Source: Pantoea sp. alder81 (GTDB lineage Bacteria > Pseudomonadota > Gammaproteobacteria > Enterobacterales > Enterobacteriaceae). Taken from it: DNA of 64,000 nucleotides. The notes under the pieces are model-generated. The model was given only the letters and a program-made list of their open reading frames with translations. It did no database searches and was not told where the DNA came from. The translations under genes and the position numbers were made by a program. Below, one piece after another: positions 27,289 through 36,313 of the stretch; positions within the stretch are counted from its first letter, which is position 1, and each line of letters starts with the position of its first letter. Location: positions 124,001 through 188,000 of the forward strand of contig NZ_JAIUDA010000009.1 of assembly GCF_020179835.1 (NCBI RefSeq), written 5' to 3'.

Positions 27289-28599
27289 TTAACTGACCTT
27301 GCTGTGAACGCTTTTCGCCACAATCAAGCGTGGTGGCAGCACAAAACTAAAACAGGTTTCCTGATGCGGAATACTGGTGATCTCCAGCCTCGCCGTGTGA
27401 TGGCTCAATGCATGCTTAACGATCGCCAGCCCTAAGCCACTGCCGCCGGTCGCACGCGATCGGGCTTTATCGACCCGATAAAAACGCTCGGTGAGGCGCG
27501 GCAAATGCTCCTCGCTGATCCCCGGTCCGTTATCGCACACTTTGAATTCCGCCCCCTCTTTGGTGCGCAGCCAGCTGATATCGAGGCGCGTTCCCTCCGG
27601 CGTGTGATTCACCGCGTTGTACACCAGATTGGAAATGGCGCTGCGCAGCTGTTCATCATTACCGAAGACTTTGAGGTGCGGATCGGTGCGGAAATGGATG
27701 CTGTGCCGGCCCTGGCTGAGCGTTTCCGCCTCGCGCTGCAACAGTTGCAGCATGCCCGGGACATCCACCGTTTCTTTGAGATCGATAGCGGGCGCGGCTT
27801 CGATACGCGACAAGGTCAGCAGCTGTTTCACCAGGCTATCCATGCGGCGGGTTTGCTCCTGCATGGTGTGCAACGCCTTGCCGCGCGTGCGCTCGTTCAT
27901 CGCCGCATCGTCCATCATTTCCAGATAGCCCTGCAACACCGTTAACGGCGTACGCAGTTCATGACTGACGTTGGCAAAGAAGTTACGCCGCGCCCCTTCC
28001 AGCTGGTGCATCTGGGTAACATCGCGCGCCACCATCAACCATTGCCCTTCGCTGTAGGGCATCACACGAAATTCCATATGATGTTGATTGTTCAGCACCA
28101 GCGTCAGCGGCTTGTCAAAATCGCGTTGGCGAATATAGCGGGAAAACTCAGGATAGCGCAGTAAATTGAGGATGTTCTGGCCATTATCTTCCGGCCAGCG
28201 TAGCCCGAGATGCTGTTGTGCCAGCCCGTTGCACCAGAAAATGGTGCCCTCTTCGGTGGTCAGTATCACTGCATCGGGCAGGGATTCCGCGCCGCTACGA
28301 AAGCGCTTAATCAGGTTCCCCAACTCACGACGACGACGACGGTTACGCAGTTGCATCTGATACAGGCCGTAGAACAGCGGTTCCCAGCTACCGCGCCCGG
28401 CGGGTGGCGTCATAGAACGATCGACCCACAGCCAGTGCGACAGACGCATCAGATTTCTAAAGTGCCAAAACATCACACCCGACACTGCAATCAGCAGTAG
28501 CCAGGGCAGATAACCGAACAACAGACCAAGCACCAGCGCGGGCAAACAGACCAGCGCCAGCTCAGTCAATAATCTCTTCCAGGAGAGTCGTTCCAGCAC
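27289..28599 (-). CDS. phoR: Phosphate regulon sensor histidine kinase PhoR
   Basis: PhoR phosphorylates PhoB when phosphate is scarce and dephosphorylates it otherwise. The 436-residue protein (E. coli 431) has two N-terminal membrane helices, a PAS domain (SLPDAVILTTEEGTIFWCNG), the HisKA box FANVSHELRTPL with the phosphorylated His near residue 213, and HATPase motifs DNGPGIS and GGSGLGLAIVK. The start is GTG (MLERLSWKRL), as in E. coli. It begins 15 bases after phoB. Confidence 0.97.
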   Translation of the reverse strand: MLERLSWKRLLTELALVCLPALVLGLLFGYLPWLLLIAVSGVMFWHFRNLMRLSHWLWVDRSMTPPAGRGSWEPLFYGLYQMQLRNRRRRRELGNLIKRFRSGAESLPDAVILTTEEGTIFWCNGLAQQHLGLRWPEDNGQNILNLLRYPEFSRYIRQRDFDKPLTLVLNNQHHMEFRVMPYSEGQWLMVARDVTQMHQLEGARRNFFANVSHELRTPLTVLQGYLEMMDDAAMNERTRGKALHTMQEQTRRMDSLVKQLLTLSRIEAAPAIDLKETVDVPGMLQLLQREAETLSQGRHSIHFRTDPHLKVFGNDEQLRSAISNLVYNAVNHTPEGTRLDISWLRTKEGAEFKVCDNGPGISEEHLPRLTERFYRVDKARSRATGGSGLGLAIVKHALSHHTARLEITSIPHQETCFSFVLPPRLIVAKSVHSKVS

Positions 28600-28614
28600 G
28601 GTAAAAGACTCCGT

Positions 28615-29304
28615 TTAGTAGCGGGCAGAGAAACGATACCCTGTTCCGCGTACGGTTTGAACCATGCGATCGTGGCCAGATACTTCCAGTGCTTTACGTA
28701 AACGACGGATATGCACATCAACGGTACGATCTTCCACGTAGACGTTGGTGCCCCAAACGTGGTTCAGCAGCTGTTCGCGGCTGTAAACACGCTCTGGGTG
28801 CGTCATAAAGAAGTGCAGCAATTTATATTCGGTAGGTCCCATTTCCAGCGGGGTACTTTCCGACATCACGCGATGCGAGGAAGGATCGAGGCTCAGACCC
28901 TGCATCTCAATCACCTCTTCCACCGCCATTGGTGAAATACGGCGCATCACCGCTTTGATACGTGCCATCAGCTCTTTCGGTGAGAAAGGTTTGGTGATGT
29001 AGTCATCCGCGCCCACTTCCAGACCGCGCACGCGATCTTCTTCTTCACCGCGCGCCGTCAGCATCATCACCGGGATGTCGCGCGTCATGGCTTCACGTTT
29101 CAAATGTTTAATAAACTGAATACCGCTGCCGCCAGGCAACATCCAATCCAGCAGAATTAAATCAGGCCAGGGTTCGATCAACTTACCAATCGCGCTGTCA
29201 TAGTCTTCTGCCTCAATAGGCTGATAATCATTCTGTTCCAGCACGAAACATAACATTTCACGGATGGGAGCTTCGTCTTCCACAACCAAAATGCGCTTAG
29301 CCAT
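28615..29304 (-). CDS. phoB: Phosphate regulon response regulator PhoB
   Basis: PhoB is the OmpR-type regulator of the phosphate regulon. The 229-residue protein has the acidic pocket VVEDE, the phospho-acceptor Asp53 in LILLDWMLPGG, the switch Lys in YITKPFSPKEL, and a C-terminal winged helix (VDVHIRRLRKALE) that binds PHO boxes. It heads phoB-phoR and is preceded by an autoregulatory PHO box. Confidence 0.98.
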   Translation of the reverse strand: MAKRILVVEDEAPIREMLCFVLEQNDYQPIEAEDYDSAIGKLIEPWPDLILLDWMLPGGSGIQFIKHLKREAMTRDIPVMMLTARGEEEDRVRGLEVGADDYITKPFSPKELMARIKAVMRRISPMAVEEVIEMQGLSLDPSSHRVMSESTPLEMGPTEYKLLHFFMTHPERVYSREQLLNHVWGTNVYVEDRTVDVHIRRLRKALEVSGHDRMVQTVRGTGYRFSARY

Positions 29305-29352
29305 TATAACTCCTGCTTTTGTGACAATAGGTCACTGGGATTTGCGGCGCCA

Positions 29353-29385
29353 TTATGCGTCAGTTTTATGACACTTTTATGAAAA
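29353..29385 (-). promoter_or_regulatory. PHO box of phoB
   Basis: Read on the minus strand, 11-bp units TTTTCATAAAA and GTGTCATAAAA are followed by CTGACGCATAA, which contains a -10-like CATAAT. This closely matches the E. coli phoB promoter, so PhoB autoactivation is expected. Confidence 0.9.
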
Positions 29386-29501
29386 ACCCGACCTATGATA
29401 AATAGTTAAAAAACAGAAATGTGACAACGATTATCGCTTTTTTTTCTTTGCGATCTGAAGAGGTTATAATTCGCCTTCGCTTAACGAAGCAGGGAGTATT
29501 C

Positions 29502-30713
29502 ATGCGCATTATTCACACCGCGGATTGGCATCTCGGTCAATTCTTTTACAGCAAAAGCCGGGCGGCCGAGCATCAGGCCTTCCTGGAGTGGTTGCTGGAC
29601 CAGATTACCCAGCATCAGGTGGATGCGCTGATCATCGCGGGAGACCTGTTTGATACCGGTTCGCCACCAAGCTATGCGCGTGAAATGTTTAACCGCTTCG
29701 TGGTCGCGCTGCAACCGACACAGTGCCAGCTGATTGTGCTGGCGGGCAACCATGATTCCGTCGCTACCCTGAATGAATCACGCGAGTTACTCGCCTGTTT
29801 AAATACGCGAGTGATCACCAGCGCCACGCCACAGGGCGAACAGCAGGTGCTGACGCTGCATCAGCGCGATGGCACGCCGGGGGCGTTGTTGTGTGCGATT
29901 CCCTATTTGCGTCCACGCGATATTTTGCGCAGCCAGGCGGGACAATCCGGGCGCGAGAAACAGATCTCACTGCTTGAAGCGATTGAGCAGCATTACCAGC
30001 AGTGTTATGCCGCAGCGCTGGCCGAACGCGCAGATCGCACACTTCCCATTATTGCCACCGGCCATCTCACCACTGTTGGCGTGACCAAAAGCGACTCGGT
30101 GCGCGATATCTATATCGGCACGCTGGATGCCTTCCCGGCGCAGGCGTTTCCCGCCGCGGATTACATTGCCCTGGGCCACATTCACCGTGCGCAGCGTATT
30201 GCTGACAGTGAACATATTCGTTACAGCGGTTCACCGATTCCGCTCAGCTTTGATGAACTGGGACGTGATAAAAGCGTGTTCCTGCTGGAGTTTGGCGCTC
30301 AGCTGAATAGCGTCACGGCGCTACCGATCCCGCTGTTCCAGCCGATGCAGATGTTAAAAGGCTCAATGGCGGAGATTGAACAACAGCTGAGTGAATTTAG
30401 CGAGGGAGACCGCGAGCAGCCCGTCTGGCTCGATATTGAAATCACCACGCAGGAATATCTCAGCGATTTGCAGCGCCGTGTTGAGCAACTGACTGAAGCA
30501 TTGCCGGTGGAAGTGCTGCTGGTGCGCCGCAGCCGAGAGCAGCGCCAGCGCAGCCTGGCGCGCATGGATAACGAAACCCTGAGTGAGTTGAAAGTCGAAG
30601 AGGTGTTTGCTCGTCGCCTGGCGCAGGAAGATCAGTTAGACGCCGAGCAGGCTGAACAATTGACGCAGTTATTTCGCACTACCCTCGCCGCGCTGGAGAA
30701 CCCGTCCGCATGA
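29502..30713 (+). CDS. sbcD: Nuclease SbcCD subunit D
   Basis: SbcD is the Mre11-type phosphodiesterase subunit that, with SbcC, cleaves hairpins and protein-blocked DNA ends. The ATG at 29502 (MRIIHTADWHLGQ), behind AGGGAG, is the E. coli start and gives 403 residues. The metal-binding motifs are DWHLG, GDLFDTG, GNHDS and GHIHRAQ. Its stop overlaps the sbcC start (ATGA), so the subunits are translationally coupled. It is divergent from phoB. Confidence 0.97.
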   Translation: MRIIHTADWHLGQFFYSKSRAAEHQAFLEWLLDQITQHQVDALIIAGDLFDTGSPPSYAREMFNRFVVALQPTQCQLIVLAGNHDSVATLNESRELLACLNTRVITSATPQGEQQVLTLHQRDGTPGALLCAIPYLRPRDILRSQAGQSGREKQISLLEAIEQHYQQCYAAALAERADRTLPIIATGHLTTVGVTKSDSVRDIYIGTLDAFPAQAFPAADYIALGHIHRAQRIADSEHIRYSGSPIPLSFDELGRDKSVFLLEFGAQLNSVTALPIPLFQPMQMLKGSMAEIEQQLSEFSEGDREQPVWLDIEITTQEYLSDLQRRVEQLTEALPVEVLLVRRSREQRQRSLARMDNETLSELKVEEVFARRLAQEDQLDAEQAEQLTQLFRTTLAALENPSA

Positions 30714-33700
30714 AAATCCTGACGTTACGTTTTAAAAACCTCAATGCGCTGCGCGGTGAATGGTTTATCGATTTCCGTCGTGAACCCTTTGCCAGCAACG
30801 GATTGTTTGCCATTACCGGCGCAACCGGCGCGGGGAAAACCACACTGCTGGATGCTATCTGCCTGGCGTTGTATCACCAGACGCCGCGCCTCGGCGTACT
30901 GTCGCAGACGCAAAACGAACTGATTACCCGTGACACCGCCGAATGTCTGGCAGAAGTCGAATTTGAGGTTAAAGGGGAAGCCTGGCGTGCCTTCTGGAGC
31001 CAGAACCGCGCGCGCGGCCAGGCCGACGGCAAATTGCAGGCACCGCGCGTCGAACTGGCGCGGGTGGCGGATAACCAGATTGTGGCTGATAAGGTCAGCG
31101 ACAAACTCAAGCTCATCGAAACGCTCTCCGGCCTCGATTTTGACCGTTTCACCCGCTCGATGATGCTGTCGCAAGGCCAGTTTGCCGCCTTCCTCAACGC
31201 CAAACCGGGCGATCGCGCCGAACTGCTGGAAGAACTGACCGGCACAGAGATATATGGCCAAATCTCGATGCAGATTTACGAGCGCTGGCGCACCGCACGC
31301 AGCGATCTGGAGACCTTGCGCGCGCGGGCGGGCGGCATGCTGTTGCTGGATGAAGTGCGTCGCACAGAACTGATGCAGCAGGTTGAAGCATTGACGGCGC
31401 AAGAAAAAACGCTGAGCGATCAGCTTGAGCAAGCGCAACAGCAACAACAGTGGCTGACGCACTCGCAGCAGCTGGCGCAGGAGCAGCAGCAAGCCGAACA
31501 GGCGAACCAGGATGCCGAACAGGCATGGCAGCAGGCGGAAAGCGATCGTCAGCGCCTGGCACGCGCGGAGCCGGCTGAAAAGCTGCGAGAAAAACTCCAG
31601 CAGCGCGAGCAGTTACAACAAGATCAACAGCTCGCAACCCGGCAGGCGCAGCAGTTGCACACTCAGCAGCAAGATGCGCAAACCGCGCTGCTGCAGGGTG
31701 AAAAAAGTTATCAGACGGCACAGCAGGCGCGTGAGCAGGCACTCGCCGATCAGCAGCAGCTGGAAACCTTGCTCACCGAACAGGTGATTCCGATCGACCA
31801 ACAGCTCGCCAGCCGCGCGCAGCAGTTGGCGGAACAGCAGCGTCTCCATGCGCAACAGTCACAGACATTGCAGCAAAGCCAGTACGCACTCAGCCAGCAT
31901 CAGCTAACCCGTGAGCGCTTACAACAGCAGCTGGCAGAGCAGGAGACGTTTCGCAGCCGTGAAGCGGCGGTGGCGCACTGGGGGCCGGAACTGACGCGTT
32001 GGCAGGCGGATATTGCTCGTTTCGATGAACGCGAACAGGCGCTGACGCAACTTCGTGCGCAACAGCAGCAGCAAAACGCGCAGCTGACACAACAGCAGCA
32101 GGCGATTGCCGAGGGTGATCGCGCGTTGCAACCTCTGCAGCAGGCTGAGGCGCAGGCCAGCCAGCAACGTCAGCAAGCGGAGCAGGCACTCACTTCACTT
32201 GAAACCGAAATCAGCAGCACCTCACTGCGTGCAGCATTGGCACAGCATCAACATCAGCGAGCGGCACGCCATCAGCTCAGCTTACTGGCGGCGCGCTGGC
32301 AGTCGTTGCAGCCTCAGCTGCAACAGCGGCAACAAAAACTGACGCTGTTGCAGCAACAGCATCAGCAAGACGAACGCGCTTTGCAGGCGCTGCGCGACGA
32401 TTACAAACGTGAGAACCAGACGCTGCTCGATCTCCGCAAAATCTGCGAGCTGGAGCGTACCATTGCACAGCTGGCTGATGAACGCGCCCGGCTGCAGCCC
32501 GATCAGCCCTGCCCGCTTTGCGGTTCGTGCCAGCATCCGGCTGTTGCGCAGTATCAGCAATTACAACCGGGTGAAAACCAGCAGCGGCTGGCGGCACAGG
32601 AAGTGCTGGTTAACAAGCTCAAAGAATCAGGCACGGCGAAAAGTGAACAGCAAAAGCTCTCGCTGCAACAGCAGCAGGTGCTGCAACAGGAGATCGCCGA
32701 ATTCGAGCAGCAACTCGCAGTGGCACGCGAGCAGTGGCAAGGTTTCAGCGGTGAGCTGGCACTTACCTGCACGCTAGATCAGCAGGAAGCCTTTACGGCG
32801 TGGCAGCAGCTGCAAGATGCGCAGGAAGCCACACAGCAGCAGCAACTCCAGCAACGCGAAAAGGCGGCGCAAGCGCTACAACAGGCCAAAGATTCGCATC
32901 TGTTACAGCAACAGCAGTGGCAACAGCAGCAAAGCGCACAACTACTGGCGCAACAGCAGCTGAATAACCTGCAGCAAACGCTTGATGAACTGAATCAGCG
33001 GGAAACTCAGGAGCACAGCGCCTGGCAGCAGTTAGCGCTGCAGTTGGAACAGCAGTTGGCGGCACATCGGTTTACGCTGCCCGATCGCGATGCCCGTGCC
33101 AGTTGGCTGGCTACGTTGCAGCAGCGCTGGCAAACCTGGCAACAGAGTGAGCGCATGCTGGCCGAGCTCCAGCCGCAGCTGGTTAAAGCCGACAGCGAGC
33201 AGAACAACCTGCAAGGTAACCTGACGCGCGAGCAGCAGCAGCTGGAGACATTGCAGCACGCGCTCAGCAGCCTGCAACAGCAGCACGCAGAACAGCAGCA
33301 GCAGCGTCAGCAACTGTTTGGCGATCGCCAGGTGAGCATCGCACGCCAGCAGCAGCAGGCCTTGCTGCAACAGTGCGAACAGGCGCTGGCGCAGCAGTTA
33401 CAACTGTGGCAGCAGGCACAAAGTCAGCTGCACAGCCTGAATGGTCAGTGTGAGCAGATTGATAGCCAACTTCAGGCCATACATCTGCGTATGCAGGCGG
33501 CGGAAACGGCGTTTAACAGCGCACTCCAGCAGAGCGATTTCGCCGATGAGCAGGCATTGCGCAGCGCGTTACTGGACGAACAGGACATTCAGCATCTGCG
33601 CCAGCACCTGCAAGCCCTGGAGCAACAGCGTCAGCAGCAGATTACCCTGCGCCAACAGCTGGCACAGCGCGTCACTGCCCATCAGCAACAGCGCCCTGCT

Positions 33701-34387
33701 GCCCTGAGTGACAAAGTGGCGGCGGTTATCGCTGAACAGCTGGAATCTCTGCGTCTGGCCCTGCGCGACAATGCCCGCCAGCAGGGTGAAGCACAGCAGC
33801 AGTTGCACAGCGACGCCCAGCAGCGCCAGCAGCAGCAAGCGTTACTGACGCAAATTGCCCATGACGAGGTGGAGCTGACACAACTGGGTCGCCTCAATGA
33901 TTTAATCGGTTCAGCCAAAGGCGATAAATTCCGCCGCTTCGCTCAGGGATTAACGCTCGATCATCTGGTATGGCTGGCGAACCGTCAGTTGGATCGCTTA
34001 CACGGACGCTACCTGTTGCAGCGCCGCGTAACGGATGAGCTGGAGCTGGAAGTGGTCGATACCTGGCAAGCCGATGCCACGCGCGATACTCGCACGCTCT
34101 CCGGCGGCGAGAGTTTCCTCGTGAGCCTCGCGCTGGCGCTGGCGCTGTCAGATCTGGTCAGCCACAAAACGCGCATTGAATCGCTGTTCCTTGATGAAGG
34201 TTTCGGCACGCTGGACGCCGAAACGCTCGACACCGCGCTGGATGCCCTCGACGCATTAAACGCCAGCGGTAAAACCATCGGCGTGATCAGTCACGTTGAA
34301 GCGATGAAAGAGCGCATCCCGGTGCAGATCAGGGTGCGTAAGATGAATGGATTGGGCTACAGCAAGCTGGAGCTGCCGGGGGAATAA
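30710..34387 (+). CDS. sbcC: Nuclease SbcCD subunit C (Gln-rich, extended)
   Basis: SbcC is a Rad50-type SMC ATPase that partners SbcD. Walker A (GATGAGKTTLLDA) is at about residues 36-48. The C-terminal lobe has the signature LSGGESFLVSLAL and Walker B SLFLDEGFGTLD. The zinc hook CPLCGSC is at residues 601-607, midway between two long coiled coils. At 1225 residues it is well above E. coli SbcC (1048). The coiled-coil arms are extremely glutamine-rich: about 32 of 86 residues are Gln at residues 239-324. Confidence 0.96.
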   Translation: MKILTLRFKNLNALRGEWFIDFRREPFASNGLFAITGATGAGKTTLLDAICLALYHQTPRLGVLSQTQNELITRDTAECLAEVEFEVKGEAWRAFWSQNRARGQADGKLQAPRVELARVADNQIVADKVSDKLKLIETLSGLDFDRFTRSMMLSQGQFAAFLNAKPGDRAELLEELTGTEIYGQISMQIYERWRTARSDLETLRARAGGMLLLDEVRRTELMQQVEALTAQEKTLSDQLEQAQQQQQWLTHSQQLAQEQQQAEQANQDAEQAWQQAESDRQRLARAEPAEKLREKLQQREQLQQDQQLATRQAQQLHTQQQDAQTALLQGEKSYQTAQQAREQALADQQQLETLLTEQVIPIDQQLASRAQQLAEQQRLHAQQSQTLQQSQYALSQHQLTRERLQQQLAEQETFRSREAAVAHWGPELTRWQADIARFDEREQALTQLRAQQQQQNAQLTQQQQAIAEGDRALQPLQQAEAQASQQRQQAEQALTSLETEISSTSLRAALAQHQHQRAARHQLSLLAARWQSLQPQLQQRQQKLTLLQQQHQQDERALQALRDDYKRENQTLLDLRKICELERTIAQLADERARLQPDQPCPLCGSCQHPAVAQYQQLQPGENQQRLAAQEVLVNKLKESGTAKSEQQKLSLQQQQVLQQEIAEFEQQLAVAREQWQGFSGELALTCTLDQQEAFTAWQQLQDAQEATQQQQLQQREKAAQALQQAKDSHLLQQQQWQQQQSAQLLAQQQLNNLQQTLDELNQRETQEHSAWQQLALQLEQQLAAHRFTLPDRDARASWLATLQQRWQTWQQSERMLAELQPQLVKADSEQNNLQGNLTREQQQLETLQHALSSLQQQHAEQQQQRQQLFGDRQVSIARQQQQALLQQCEQALAQQLQLWQQAQSQLHSLNGQCEQIDSQLQAIHLRMQAAETAFNSALQQSDFADEQALRSALLDEQDIQHLRQHLQALEQQRQQQITLRQQLAQRVTAHQQQRPAALSDKVAAVIAEQLESLRLALRDNARQQGEAQQQLHSDAQQRQQQQALLTQIAHDEVELTQLGRLNDLIGSAKGDKFRRFAQGLTLDHLVWLANRQLDRLHGRYLLQRRVTDELELEVVDTWQADATRDTRTLSGGESFLVSLALALALSDLVSHKTRIESLFLDEGFGTLDAETLDTALDALDALNASGKTIGVISHVEAMKERIPVQIRVRKMNGLGYSKLELPGE

Positions 34388-34419
34388 TCTTTCGCCTTGC
34401 CATAAATTGGGCCTGCTTT

Positions 34420-34450
34420 GGCAGGGTGCGGCTTTCCGGCCGCCCCTGCC
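34420..34450 (+). terminator. Hairpin after sbcC
   Basis: GGCAGGG-T-GCGGC..GCCGC-CCCTGCC forms a strong two-part stem 33 bases after sbcC, but without a T-run on the plus strand. The rest of 34388-34579 shows nothing else I can assign. Confidence 0.5.
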
Positions 34451-34579
34451 TATTCGGCTGTGTCACGTGCGAACTGTTCTGCGAAAAAGTCTGGATCTAA
34501 TCAGAGTCAGAGAAATGCCATAGCAATCCCCTTACTGCTCAGTACACTGGCCCCATGTTTTGCAAATCCGGGCATACAG

Positions 34580-34999
34580 ATGAACTTATTTCACCGCGTT
34601 GCTGGCACGTTGTTGTTGAGCACCCTGCTCAGCGCCTGCCAGCATGCCCCATCGCATCCCACGGAAAGTATGACCAATTTGTGTCAGCCTCAGAGTGAAC
34701 CTGGCAGCGCATCCTGCAAGTGGGCTGATGAGATGCAGCACCAGCTCAACCGGCAGTTTACCGACGCGGCACATTACGCCGGACAGCAATGTATGGTGCG
34801 GCTGGAGTGGCAAAACAGCGGACGTTATGCGGTCACGCAGACGCAAGGTGATGAAACGCTGTGCCTGCGCGCCTGGCAGTTGATAGGTCAGTCGAAAGGT
34901 TTACCGCCGCCGCCAGACCGCACCCAACCCGCGTGGTTCGGCTTCGCGCCGCATCAGGCTAACTCGCCAGCCCATCCTGGCGCCACTGGCGCGGGCTGA
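34580..34999 (+). CDS. Lipoprotein with TolA C-terminal-like domain
   Basis: This 139-residue protein has a lipoprotein signal (MNLFHRVAGTLLLSTLLSAC, lipobox LSAC) and then a domain resembling the C-terminal domain of TolA: FTDAAHYAGQQCMVRLEW, a second Cys in ETLCLRAWQL that would pair with the first, and LPPPPDRTQPAWF. TolA's C-domain binds TolB, Pal, colicins and phages, so a role at the cell envelope is likely but unproven. Its 3' end overlaps the convergent AraC-type gene by 41 bases. Confidence 0.78.
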   Translation: MNLFHRVAGTLLLSTLLSACQHAPSHPTESMTNLCQPQSEPGSASCKWADEMQHQLNRQFTDAAHYAGQQCMVRLEWQNSGRYAVTQTQGDETLCLRAWQLIGQSKGLPPPPDRTQPAWFGFAPHQANSPAHPGATGAG

Positions 35000-36020
35000 T
35001 GCCAAACCAGCGCCGGAAAGCGCGTGAAAACGCACTGACTTCGGAATAGCCCAGCAGCAGCGCCATCTCCGAGATCGGCAACTGCTTCTGTTGCAGGTAG
35101 TGCGTGGCCATTTCGCAACGCACTTTATCCACCAGCGCGGTGAAGCTGATGCCCTCTTCGCGCAGCCGCCGTTGCAGCGACCAGCTCGACAGCCCCATTT
35201 TATCCGCGATCTCTTCCAGCACCGGTTCGCCCTGCATCAACGATAAGTTGACCTGCGAACGCGCCTGCTCCACCACGCTTTGCAGTGAAGCGCTGCTGTT
35301 CAGACGGCGAATGGCATCCTGCATGACCATCAGCAGCATAGGATCCTGCTCCGGCATGGCGCGCAGCAGATCGCGTTTTGGGATCAGCAGTGAGTTGAAC
35401 GGTTGATCGAACCACACCGGCGCATCAAACACTTTGCAGTGCTCGTGCCACTGTTCCGGGCGCGGATGCTCAAAGTGTACCTCACGCGGCGCCCAGTTTT
35501 TGCCTGCCACGTGACGGATCAGATTGAGGAACATGCCGAGCGTCAACTCTGCATCCTGCCGACGCGACAATATCGCCCCATGCCGCACCTGATAATCCAG
35601 TCGCCAGCAGTCGCCTTTATCGATGAGACGCGTCAGCGTATCGTGCTGATGCCAGGGAAAGGCATTCACCACGTTGTGCAGCGCCTGCTCCAGCGTCGGT
35701 GAACATAAGCCGATGTAGCCAATCAGCCCTAATGACTGCGGTTTGAACTGCTTGCCGTAATGCAAACCGAAGTTATCAAAACCAGAGTGGCGCGCCGCTT
35801 CTTCCATCACACGGCAGTAGTTCACCAGGCCGAGACTGAGCGTGGGGCTGGCCAGCAACTCGGAATCAATGCCGCTGATACCAAAAATACGATCAACATC
35901 ACCGCCTTTGTCGGTGATAAAGGTGCTTAAGCCGGTGGCCGCTGCGGCCAGCACGCCACGGTTGTTGGCCTGAGCTGATAGCGAACTGTACGCTTCAGAG
36001 GGAGTCATCAGTGATTGCAT
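34959..36020 (-). CDS. AraC-family transcriptional regulator
   Basis: The 353-residue protein has an N-terminal arabinose-binding-like effector domain (about residues 25-215; SLGLINYC- and LGLIGYIGLC-type motifs) and a C-terminal AraC DNA-binding domain with two helix-turn-helix motifs (ADKMGLSSWSLQRRLREEG and ISEMALLLGYSEVSAFSRAF). This layout resembles OruR/ArgR-type activators. It is next to a kinase and an ethanolamine-type permease, which it may regulate. Its promoter region (36021-36313) also holds REP-like repeats. Confidence 0.88.
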   Translation of the reverse strand: MQSLMTPSEAYSSLSAQANNRGVLAAAATGLSTFITDKGGDVDRIFGISGIDSELLASPTLSLGLVNYCRVMEEAARHSGFDNFGLHYGKQFKPQSLGLIGYIGLCSPTLEQALHNVVNAFPWHQHDTLTRLIDKGDCWRLDYQVRHGAILSRRQDAELTLGMFLNLIRHVAGKNWAPREVHFEHPRPEQWHEHCKVFDAPVWFDQPFNSLLIPKRDLLRAMPEQDPMLLMVMQDAIRRLNSSASLQSVVEQARSQVNLSLMQGEPVLEEIADKMGLSSWSLQRRLREEGISFTALVDKVRCEMATHYLQQKQLPISEMALLLGYSEVSAFSRAFRRWFGISPRQWRQDGLAS

Positions 36021-36216
36021 CGGAACCTCACAGGGATCGCGCGAGTGAAACTAATGGAGGGATCCAGCAAGATTCGTACCATGACGCTCGGCGAGGTCGT
36101 CATCAATGACGACCCGGCAAGGATCGGGAGTATTCCCTGGCAAGCGCATTGATGCACACGCGGCCAATAGGTCCAATGGCATCCTGTTAGGCCGCGCCCG
36201 CTCTCCGTTCAGATCA

Positions 36217-36284
36217 TAGCGGCGCAATTTGCCGCGCAACGGCGTGAATGTCATCTCACAGAGCGCAATGAATTGCGCCGCTAC
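36217..36284. repeat. REP-like palindromic repeats, locus C
   Basis: ATAGCGGCGCAATTTGCCGC (36217) and GAGCGCAATGAATTGCGCCG..CTAC (36261-36284) form an inverted pair of the family seen near 6.6 and 27.2 kb. It lies between the kinase stop and the AraC-type gene. Confidence 0.75.
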
Positions 36285-36313
36285 GACGCAGTGCTGCTCG
36301 CTACTGGTGCAAC

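Noticed and set aside
31400..33850. Numerous long antisense frames over sbcC
   Set aside because: They arise from the repetitive CAG/CAA codons of the Gln-rich arms.
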